Positions 7,089-14,263 of a DNA stretch of 14,889 nucleotides are shown piece by piece. Source of the stretch: Fibrobacter sp. UBA4373 (GTDB lineage Bacteria; Fibrobacterota; Fibrobacteria; Fibrobacterales; Fibrobacteraceae); contig DGSB01000048.1 in assembly GCA_002390045.1 (NCBI GenBank), positions 1 to 14,889 on the forward strand. The letters are read 5' to 3'. Within the stretch, counting starts at the first letter, position 1. Each line of letters opens with the position of its first letter. The notes beneath the pieces were generated by a model. It was not told the DNA's origin and did no database searches. It saw only the letters and a list, made by a program, of their open reading frames with translations. Made by a program: the position numbers and the translations under genes.

Positions 7089-9979
7089 CTTTCGTTCAAA
7101 GAAACTTCATCGGAAACGAGCATCACTCGCGGTTTTGATCCACGTTTAGGCCCGCAAATATTCAATCGTTCCAATTGGTCGACAATTTTACCTGCACGGC
7201 TGAATCCCACAGAAAAATGACGTTGCACTTCCGATGTCGAAAGGGCGCCTCTTTCAATTCCATAGCGGGCAACAGCCAAAGCGAGCGGATCGATTTTTCC
7301 CGCAAGTCCTGGAGCCCCATCTTCGTTTTCACCCATCTCCGACGGATCATCGATTTCAAAGGTTTCCAGACGTTCGTAATGCACGTTTTGCTTGGAACAA
7401 GCATCGGCCAATTTTTCTACTTCTTCATCGGTCAAAAATCCGCCGTGCACGCGGGAAGGTTCCGGATCTTCACCCGATCGATAAAGCATGTCGCCTCGGC
7501 CTAAAAGTTTTTCGGCGCCGGCACGGTCCATCACCGTTCGGGAGTCCACCTGCGAAGCAACCTTAAAGCTAATACGCGCAGGGAGGTTCGCCTTGATCAA
7601 ACCCGTAATCACATTGACCGAAGGACGCTGCGTCGCAATGACCAGGTGAATGCCCACGGCACGTGCCTTTTGCGCAATTCGAGCGATGTACTTTTCAACT
7701 TCCTTCCCCGCAACCATCATCAAATCCGCAAGTTCATCGATAACGATGACAATGTACGGCATATTTTCCATCCGTTCCGACGGCATAATGAGCATATCGG
7801 CCGGAGGTCCCGGAATCTGAATCGTAGGTTCGTTTCCCGGATCTTCGCCTGCAGCGATTTTCGCCTCGCGTTCCGCCTGCTGTTTTTCGATAGCGGCTTC
7901 GGCAGCGATTTTTTCCGCTTCATATTCCGCACGCGCCTTTTCGGCTCTTTCGATCAGTTCAAGCTGTTCCTTGCGTTTTGCATTGTAACCGACCAGATTG
8001 CGCACCTTCCACTTGGCGAGTTCTTCATAACGGCGGTCCATTTCGACGCAAGCCCACTTCAAAGCGCTCACCGCTTGGTCCGGCTGCGTCACGACAGGGG
8101 CGAGCAAATGCGGGATTTCTTCATAAAGTTTGAGTTCCACCACCTTCGGATCCACCAGGATCATTCGAAGTTCATCCGGACTCTTGCTAAAAAGGAGGCT
8201 CGCCATCAGCGTGTTGATACAGACCGATTTACCGGAACCGGTCTGACCGGCAATCAAAATATGCGGAGCACGGCACAGATCCATCGTGTAAGGATTTCCG
8301 GTAATATCCTTTCCTAGAGCAATGATCAGCTTATCGGGCTGTGGCTTAAATAGCGGACTTTCAAAAATGTCGCGGCAATAAACCGTTTGCAGTTTACGGT
8401 TCGGCACCTCTACACCCACCAAGGACTTTCCTGGAATCGGGGCAAGAATGCGAATAGACTTGGCCTTGAGCGCAAGAGCTAAATCTTCATGCAGCGAAGC
8501 AAAGCGCGAAACTTTGACACCCGGACCAGGTTCCACTTCAAAGCGTGTAATCATCGGACCCGTCGAAATGCCGAGGACCTTGCCCTTGACCTTAAAGTTT
8601 TCAAGCTGTTCTTCAAGCTGGTGACTGATTTCATCGAGTTCAGCAGCTGTATAGTCCGGTTTCTGTTCCGGCGGTTCGTCGAGAATATCCGGAACCTTCG
8701 GGATTACATATTCATCATACTTTTGAACCGGAGCGTTTGCGAGTTCCGCTTCTGTCGGAGAAAGCGTCGGAGCTTTTTCTTCCTCCAACGGAGCGTTTTC
8801 TACCGGGCTAACGGAATCCACTGCGACCGCATTTTCGAGATTCCCATTCCGGACGTTATTTTCTGGAGAACGATCCGATTCCTCGTTCCGTTCCACAATA
8901 CCCTTGATCGATGGACGTCCATGGCGATTGTTTTCCCAATCGTTCATCTGCTGAACCTGACGCAAACGAGCGATTTCATCGCGCAAGTTCCGAATTTCCA
9001 AGGCACCCATATTCCATTCGTTTTCTCGCAGGTAGCGTTCCTTTTCTTCTATTTCGCGTTCCGCAGCATTTGCATAGCCACCGAGAGTATTTCCCTTATC
9101 CAAAGATGCACCAGGATGCGGAGCCGTTTCTTCTGCAAGATCTTCAGAAGGCGAGAATTGACGCACCACGGTATCGCTCTGCTGCACGGGCAGAGTTCCG
9201 TCAAATGAGCCGGGAATTCCGCGGAAAGGTTTCGCCTTGCCGGAATAAATCGTGTAATCGCTATCCCATTCCGGAAGCTTGGATTTGAGAGCCTTCGCTT
9301 TCGCCTTTTCCAAAGCCTTGTCGACAGGAGCCTCTTCCGGTTCAACCGGCAAGACCTCTCTCTTGGGGCGACTCGCCCACCATCCCGCAATACTATCGAA
9401 CGGAATTTTAATGAAGGCGAAATGCGACGGACGCAGTCCAAAAGCGATTACGAAAACGGCAAGCAAAAGAACGCAGAGGACCGCGAATGGGAACACGAAA
9501 TTTCCCTTACCAAAAATCGGCCAGATCAAGCTCTGCACCAAAAAGTATCCGAATCTTCCGCCGGCACCATAAAGCGCATCTTTTTCGAGCGAAAGAGAGC
9601 CGGAAAGAGTCGATGCCAAAGCGAGAATCGCTGGGCAAAGAACCGAAAGAGCCGAAAAGCCGACACTCGACCGCAAAAGCTTGGGGAAATCCCCAGCAAG
9701 CAGGAACCATACTCCCCAGCAAATAGAGGCAATCGAAAGAATGGTCGCCGAAAACTTTCCAAAGACATAGACAACAGCCTGCGGAAAGAGAGTGCCAAAA
9801 ATCGGCCCAAGCCAATTATTTTCACTTCCGATAAAAGAAACCAAAGCGATCAGCAGAAAAAAGCCAAACGCAATCAGCAATGCGCCAAGAATCCGCTTTA
9901 CGGTCTTTGAATCCGCCGGAATTCCCTTCTTTTTTGGCTTTTTGGAACCTTTTTCCATCTTCTTTTTGCTATCCGTCAT
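7076..9979 (-). CDS. ftsK: DNA translocase FtsK
   Basis: A 967-residue septal DNA pump that clears chromosome ends through the closing septum and activates XerCD at dif. Order: basic N-terminus (1-28); four membrane helices (about 29-51, 72-96, 107-126, 160-182); a linker (about 200-440) with a coiled-coil stretch at about 305-346 and Pro/Glu-rich parts; the alpha and RecA-like beta motor domains with Walker A GQTGSGKS at 578-585 and Walker B IVIVIDE at 743-749; and the DNA-reading winged-helix gamma domain (about 895-955). Two oddities: a charged coiled-coil insertion of about 65 residues (669-735) just before Walker B, and changes at the three gamma residues that contact KOPS in E. coli (here S927, K931, D934 for N, R, E). 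No Shine-Dalgarno is visible before the ATG at 9979. It is the first gene of the operon. Confidence 0.97.
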   Translation of the reverse strand: MTDSKKKMEKGSKKPKKKGIPADSKTVKRILGALLIAFGFFLLIALVSFIGSENNWLGPIFGTLFPQAVVYVFGKFSATILSIASICWGVWFLLAGDFPKLLRSSVGFSALSVLCPAILALASTLSGSLSLEKDALYGAGGRFGYFLVQSLIWPIFGKGNFVFPFAVLCVLLLAVFVIAFGLRPSHFAFIKIPFDSIAGWWASRPKREVLPVEPEEAPVDKALEKAKAKALKSKLPEWDSDYTIYSGKAKPFRGIPGSFDGTLPVQQSDTVVRQFSPSEDLAEETAPHPGASLDKGNTLGGYANAAEREIEEKERYLRENEWNMGALEIRNLRDEIARLRQVQQMNDWENNRHGRPSIKGIVERNEESDRSPENNVRNGNLENAVAVDSVSPVENAPLEEEKAPTLSPTEAELANAPVQKYDEYVIPKVPDILDEPPEQKPDYTAAELDEISHQLEEQLENFKVKGKVLGISTGPMITRFEVEPGPGVKVSRFASLHEDLALALKAKSIRILAPIPGKSLVGVEVPNRKLQTVYCRDIFESPLFKPQPDKLIIALGKDITGNPYTMDLCRAPHILIAGQTGSGKSVCINTLMASLLFSKSPDELRMILVDPKVVELKLYEEIPHLLAPVVTQPDQAVSALKWACVEMDRRYEELAKWKVRNLVGYNAKRKEQLELIERAEKARAEYEAEKIAAEAAIEKQQAEREAKIAAGEDPGNEPTIQIPGPPADMLIMPSERMENMPYIVIVIDELADLMMVAGKEVEKYIARIAQKARAVGIHLVIATQRPSVNVITGLIKANLPARISFKVASQVDSRTVMDRAGAEKLLGRGDMLYRSGEDPEPSRVHGGFLTDEEVEKLADACSKQNVHYERLETFEIDDPSEMGENEDGAPGLAGKIDPLALAVARYGIERGALSTSEVQRHFSVGFSRAGKIVDQLERLNICGPKRGSKPRVMLVSDEVSLNERWPE

Positions 9980-10027
9980 ACAGCATCAAATATAAACTTT
10001 TCCATTTGACCACTAAACTTCTTTTCT
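9980..10027. promoter_or_regulatory. Divergent promoter region between ftsK and the adenylate cyclase gene
   Basis: These 48 bases separate two divergent starts and must hold or overlap both promoters. On the minus strand TATATTTG (9987-9994) fits the TAnnTTTG -7 consensus of Bacteroidetes, with a weak TTTA box 19 bases further upstream (10014-10017). It would give ftsK an almost leaderless transcript. On the plus strand TATAAA (9991-9996) overlaps it and could be the -10 of the cyclase gene; the best upstream box is a poor TTGCTA at 9966-9971. If both are real, the two promoters overlap and may compete. Confidence 0.4.
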
Positions 10028-12910
10028 ATGTTTTTTCCTGTGAAATTCAAGCATCCAAAAAAAATCAAAAGACTTGTAGCGGGACTCTTCGTCGGAATTA
10101 TCCTGACGAGCTTGATTTGGCTTATCCCCCATTCCCTTTCGCTTCGAACGGAATACATTTTTTACGATGCCTTTTCCAAGCATGCGTCCAAAGTCAGCAC
10201 GGACCGCCCGGAAGACATCCTGATTGTCGACATCGATGAAAGCGCCTTGACTAAATACGGTCCTTACAACGAATGGACCCGAGACATGCACGCGAACGTA
10301 GTGCAAAAACTCGAAGAAGGCGGAGCCGCCGCCATTGCATTCGACATTCTTTTCAAAAATGCGGACTTTGGAAACCGAAACGCCATCCGTGCCGAAAAAA
10401 TGCTCTACGGACTTTACCCAGGAAAAGAATGGCGCTACGATTTCGATAAGATTCGGCAGGCATACGATTACGATTCGGTCCTCGTCCGAACCATTGCCGA
10501 AAATCCAAACGTCATCGTCTGCGGAACATTCAGCTCCCGGACCGATTACAAACATCAGTCCCAATGGATGCCTTTGAGCACGAACATTCGTGCGCGTGAC
10601 GTTGCCGCAAAGCCGACCTTCCGTCTGGATCAGGTCAGCGGTCTAGAAACCGTCGAATCCAAGGATCTTTTGGACAATGTATTTCCGGAGCTTTCCCATG
10701 CGGCAAAAAATTTCGGCGTGGTCAACGCGACTCCCGATGAAGACGGAGTGCTCCGCAAAATGCGCCTACTTTACCGCTTTCCCAATGCGGAAATCTGGCC
10801 CAGAGATTCAAGCCAAATTTTCCCAGCGATGTCTCTCGTCACCGTGATGCACTTATTCAAAACGAATCCGGACTCGGTCAAAATCCGGATGGGCGAATAT
10901 ATCGATCTTGGAAAACCTTTCGGAATTTACCGAGACTCGCTCGGGATCCTCCGCACAACTTACCCGCAGATTTCTTATCCCATGGTCCGTCGCATTTTGC
11001 AAAACAAGAATTCCTTGCTTTCGCAGCCAGATGAGAACGGAAAAATTCCAGAAAGCTTCCAAGAAATCGCGTCGACCGTTCAAGCGGTGAAAGATACAAA
11101 TGGAAAGATTTCTATTCAGACAAGCGAAGGCGATTTCGATATCGATGACGAAGAATTGACCGACTTCGACAGAGAATGCATTTCGACATTCCAACGTGAA
11201 ATCGATTCCCTCCAAAACGGGAAAAGCCTTTGGCTCTCCGCCACCCTCGATTTTCATTACGACAGCCGACAAAAGCGTTGGCGTTCCAACTATTCGATTT
11301 TATCCCTCGATGTTCTGGACGATCTTTTTGCAATCGATACCAATCAAATCAACCGTTTAGGCCCCGGAGAAGAAATTCGATTTGGAAACAACAAGCGAGT
11401 TCCCATTGACGCCCATGGCGATTTCCTGATTTCGTTCAAGAGCGCATACAATATTCCCTCTAGCCAAAGAACCTTCCAGCATATCTCTTATTACGACGTT
11501 GCCGAAGGTCGAATTCCGAAGGAATCGTTCCTGGGAAAAGTTTTCATTCTCGGAAGCGCGGCCCCTGCGATGTTCGACTTTTATGCAGCCCCTCACGAAG
11601 ATCACTTTCCTGCGGTCATTACGCAAGCGACGATCATCGAAAACATTTTAAATGACGATTATATTCGCGAAGCCTTCCCGAATCCGATGATTTTCTTGGT
11701 TACCGCCATTGCGGCAATCGCGATTGGACTTTTTGCCTCTTGGTACCTTGCCTTTTTATTCTTGCTCGTCCTTTTTGTATTCGACATTTTGATTGCGTAC
11801 TCCTTTTTCACACACGGTTTTTACGTCGGCTGTACCACGTACATTATCGAAGGCATTCTCGCATTCCTCGGGTCTTTTTTTGTCCGGTTCTATTTCGAAT
11901 CCCGAGACAAGAACTTTTTGGACAAATCCTTTAAGCAGTATATTTCTGATGATTTAATCGATGAAATGTTGAACAGCGAAAAAGAACCTGAACTTGGCGG
12001 CGAAAAAAAGTACCTGACCGCATTTTTCACAGACATTCAAGGCTTCTCGACTTTTTCCGAGCAAATCGGGGATCCGAAAAAACTGGTGGATCTGCTGAAC
12101 GATTACCTGACCGCAATGACCGACATCATCAAGGATCAAAATCAGGGCACGCTCGACAAATACGAAGGGGATGCGATCATCGCATTTTTCGGAGCACCGA
12201 CGCCCATCGCGAACCAACGTCGCCATGCTTTGGTAAGCGCGCTTTCCATGCAACGCATGCAAGAGCATCTACGCGAAAACTGGAAGCACAGAAAAGACCA
12301 CAAGAATCGGGACCTTCCCAAAGGAATCCTTTTCCCCGAAATCGTTTACCATATGCATACGCGTATCGGTATCAACTCGGGAGAAATCCTTGTGGGGAAC
12401 ATGGGCTCCGAAAGCCGTAAAAACTATACCATCATGGGAGATGCCGTCAATCTGGCTTCCCGCCTAGAAAGCATCGGAAAACAGTACGGAACATACATTC
12501 TCGTTTCCGAAGAGACGCTCGCCGGAACAAACGATCCTGTCGACAGAACCGATTACCGCGAAGAATTCATAGTCCGCCCCATCGATCGAATCAAGGTCGT
12601 CGGCAAAAGCGAAGCGGTCCAAGTTTACGAAGTCCTCGGGCACCCCGATTTTCCGGATGCAGGGCAATTAAAGCTTCTAGTCTCCCTATGGGCAAAAGCC
12701 CAAGCGTTATACTACGCCCAAAAATGGGACGAAGCAATCGCTGCCTTTGAAGAAGCCAAGCTTTTGGAACCGCACCTGCAGATCAAGGATCCAGGCGCAC
12801 GCCCGACCCCGTCGGAGGTGTTCATCGATCGTTGCAAGGAATACAAATTGAATCCGCCTGTCGCCGCAGGCGAAGTCTGGGACGGAATCTATTCCGCGAC
12901 TTCCAAATAA
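10028..12910 (+). CDS. CHASE2-domain class III adenylate cyclase, membrane-bound
   Basis: A 960-residue sensor enzyme predicted to make cAMP from ATP. Order: one membrane helix (16-33); a large periplasmic CHASE2 sensor (about 40-545, opening with the VDIDE and AFDILF motifs); three membrane helices (about 553-570, 573-595, 599-620); a short linker; the class III cyclase domain (about 660-870); and a TPR-like tail (about 887-915 and beyond). The catalytic set is complete: metal-binding D669 (FTDIQGF) and D715 (KYEGD), adenine-selecting K711 with T801 (YTIMGD), and N808 and R812 (NLASRLE). Lys with Thr is the pairing of CyaC-type adenylate, not guanylate, cyclases. The sensor is longer than the usual CHASE2 region of about 300 residues and holds an acidic insert near 335-400. 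No ribosome-binding site is clear; a GTG at 10040 is an alternative start. It is divergent from ftsK and its end overlaps the aminotransferase end by 22 bases. Confidence 0.93.
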   Translation: MFFPVKFKHPKKIKRLVAGLFVGIILTSLIWLIPHSLSLRTEYIFYDAFSKHASKVSTDRPEDILIVDIDESALTKYGPYNEWTRDMHANVVQKLEEGGAAAIAFDILFKNADFGNRNAIRAEKMLYGLYPGKEWRYDFDKIRQAYDYDSVLVRTIAENPNVIVCGTFSSRTDYKHQSQWMPLSTNIRARDVAAKPTFRLDQVSGLETVESKDLLDNVFPELSHAAKNFGVVNATPDEDGVLRKMRLLYRFPNAEIWPRDSSQIFPAMSLVTVMHLFKTNPDSVKIRMGEYIDLGKPFGIYRDSLGILRTTYPQISYPMVRRILQNKNSLLSQPDENGKIPESFQEIASTVQAVKDTNGKISIQTSEGDFDIDDEELTDFDRECISTFQREIDSLQNGKSLWLSATLDFHYDSRQKRWRSNYSILSLDVLDDLFAIDTNQINRLGPGEEIRFGNNKRVPIDAHGDFLISFKSAYNIPSSQRTFQHISYYDVAEGRIPKESFLGKVFILGSAAPAMFDFYAAPHEDHFPAVITQATIIENILNDDYIREAFPNPMIFLVTAIAAIAIGLFASWYLAFLFLLVLFVFDILIAYSFFTHGFYVGCTTYIIEGILAFLGSFFVRFYFESRDKNFLDKSFKQYISDDLIDEMLNSEKEPELGGEKKYLTAFFTDIQGFSTFSEQIGDPKKLVDLLNDYLTAMTDIIKDQNQGTLDKYEGDAIIAFFGAPTPIANQRRHALVSALSMQRMQEHLRENWKHRKDHKNRDLPKGILFPEIVYHMHTRIGINSGEILVGNMGSESRKNYTIMGDAVNLASRLESIGKQYGTYILVSEETLAGTNDPVDRTDYREEFIVRPIDRIKVVGKSEAVQVYEVLGHPDFPDAGQLKLLVSLWAKAQALYYAQKWDEAIAAFEEAKLLEPHLQIKDPGARPTPSEVFIDRCKEYKLNPPVAAGEVWDGIYSATSK

Positions 12911-14040
12911 AGGCGTTCTACTGCAGCGGCAAAGGTTTCGTTTTCCGAAAGCAGACTTAAAATAATCCAGCCGTCTTCGTCAAAGTCAAAGAAGAATCCC
13001 GGCTGCACCAGGACTTTCGCCTTTTCCAAAAGCCGAAGGGTAAGTTCTTCGTCGTCCGCATCTTCAAAATGCAAGGCCGCGTACCAGCCACCCTGCACAT
13101 TCGGCATCACATCGGTCGACGGGAATCGCTTGCGGAGAATTTCCAAATTCTTTCGCGCACGGTCTTCGATTTTCTTTTCATACTCAAGAGACTTTGCAAG
13201 CATTGGGCCGGCAAGCGCAAACGCGGGTGAAGCGACGCTCAAATACGCATCCGCCACATATTCGAGAGCCGGTTTCAAAGAAGTTCCCAAACGCCCAGCC
13301 CGATAAGCGATCCAGCCGAGCTTCAGCTGCGGAGATCCCACGGACTTGGAAAATCCACCGAGAAAGAACACAGGCACATCTTTCGAATCCCAGTTCCACG
13401 GACGTTCCGAGCCGTCATAAATAAAGTCGCTAAAGACTTCGTCCACGACAATCGCCAAATCTTCACGTTCGGCAAATTCCACAGCGTCTGTCCACTCTTT
13501 TTTCGAAAGAACGTGACCCGTCGGATTATTTGGCGAAACGATCAGCAAGATTTTGGTATTTGGCGGGAACGCATACAGAGAATCGGAATCCAGCTTCCAG
13601 TTTCCCCCGTCGAGTTCCGCAAAATACGGGGCGGTCTTCAAAAATTCAAGAGCCGCCAAAGAATCCAATAGCGGGTACCCGGGAAGCGGCGTAAGAATCG
13701 TATCGCCTGGATTGCAAAGCGTCTTAAAAAGAATGGAATAGGCTTCGCTCGTGCTCGCCGTCAGCTGAATATCTTCCGCATCAAAATTCCCGCCACGGTC
13801 CGCGTAATACTTGGCCACAGCCTTGCGGGCTTCTTCCCATCCGCAGGCATCCGGATTCCAAGTAGAAAACTTTTCCAAGGTCCGCGGCAAAACGGAATTC
13901 AAGTCAAAGGCTTGACCTGTACGGAGAGGGCTTGAAACCGTCAAGTCCGTATATCCTTGGACCGAACGTTTCAATTTTGAAAGTTGCGAAAAAAAAGGAG
14001 AATCTGAAAGATCCCCCGGAAGTCTTTTCGAAAGGTGCAT
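12889..14040 (-). CDS. PLP-dependent class I/II aminotransferase
   Basis: A 383-residue fold-type I enzyme. Visible marks are SPNNPTG at 169-175, the cofactor-ring Asp200 in VVDEVF, and the Schiff-base Lys232 in GGFSKSVGSPQLKLGW, followed by the small C-terminal domain. The substrate is unknown. The arginine near the C-terminus that binds the substrate carboxylate in most of this family (in an R-[IL]-S context) appears replaced: residues 358-362 read WIILS, with Ile360 in its place. This may mark a subfamily with a different substrate or another way of binding it. The ATG at 14040 shares its A with the TAA stop of the upstream small gene (TAATG), so translation is probably coupled. It ends convergently, 22 bases inside the cyclase gene, and no terminator is seen. 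Confidence 0.92.
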   Translation of the reverse strand: MHLSKRLPGDLSDSPFFSQLSKLKRSVQGYTDLTVSSPLRTGQAFDLNSVLPRTLEKFSTWNPDACGWEEARKAVAKYYADRGGNFDAEDIQLTASTSEAYSILFKTLCNPGDTILTPLPGYPLLDSLAALEFLKTAPYFAELDGGNWKLDSDSLYAFPPNTKILLIVSPNNPTGHVLSKKEWTDAVEFAEREDLAIVVDEVFSDFIYDGSERPWNWDSKDVPVFFLGGFSKSVGSPQLKLGWIAYRAGRLGTSLKPALEYVADAYLSVASPAFALAGPMLAKSLEYEKKIEDRARKNLEILRKRFPSTDVMPNVQGGWYAALHFEDADDEELTLRLLEKAKVLVQPGFFFDFDEDGWIILSLLSENETFAAAVERLYLEVAE

Positions 14041-14207
14041 TATTTCTTCTTACCCTTCCATAAAAGAAGAAGTGCGGTTGCAATAGCAATCCCAGCCGGA
14101 ACCGCCAATACAAGAATAACGATTAGCAGTTTTTGAGGTTTGGAAAGACCTTGGATTTTTTCGCGAAAGTCCAAAATCTTTTGCTTCGCTTGGTGGATTT
14201 TTTCCAT
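14040..14207 (-). CDS. Small single-pass membrane protein (55 residues)
   Basis: A short protein of no known family. An N-terminal charged amphipathic stretch (about 1-26) is followed by one long hydrophobic segment (about 27-50) and a basic KGKKK end. The TAA stop overlaps the aminotransferase ATG by one base, which strongly suggests a real translated gene coupled to it. I chose the ATG at 14207. A longer form would need a TTG at 14270, would overlap the glycyl-tRNA synthetase stop, and would read through a perfect hairpin as an unlikely N-terminal extension. No Shine-Dalgarno is visible at either start. A role in anchoring or assisting the aminotransferase is possible but is only context-based. 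Confidence 0.65.
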   Translation of the reverse strand: MEKIHQAKQKILDFREKIQGLSKPQKLLIVILVLAVPAGIAIATALLLLWKGKKK

Positions 14208-14227
14208 AGCGTCAAGGGAAAGGAGTC

Positions 14228-14255
14228 CAGAGGAAAGGGAAGGCCCTTTCCTCTG
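14228..14255 (-). terminator. Perfect 12-bp hairpin between glyQS and the small membrane gene, possible attenuator
   Basis: The two arms, 14228-14239 and 14244-14255, are perfectly complementary over 12 bp around a 4-base loop. The hairpin lies 8 bases after the glycyl-tRNA synthetase stop codon and 20 bases before the next start. On the minus strand it is followed by a pyrimidine-rich stretch (ACTCCTTTCCC), not a real T-run, so it is not a textbook terminator. Partial termination, RNA processing or protection of the glyQS 3' end would all fit. Confidence 0.4.
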
Positions 14256-14263
14256 CATCTCAA

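Noticed and set aside
7646..8317. A 223-codon plus-strand open frame inside ftsK
   Set aside because: It is in codon phase with ftsK, lies opposite the well-conserved motor domain, and has no recognisable features; it is a shadow.
12855..12872. 6-bp GC-rich inverted repeat near the end of the cyclase gene
   Set aside because: It is short, inside coding sequence, and not followed by a T-run on either strand; probably a chance match.
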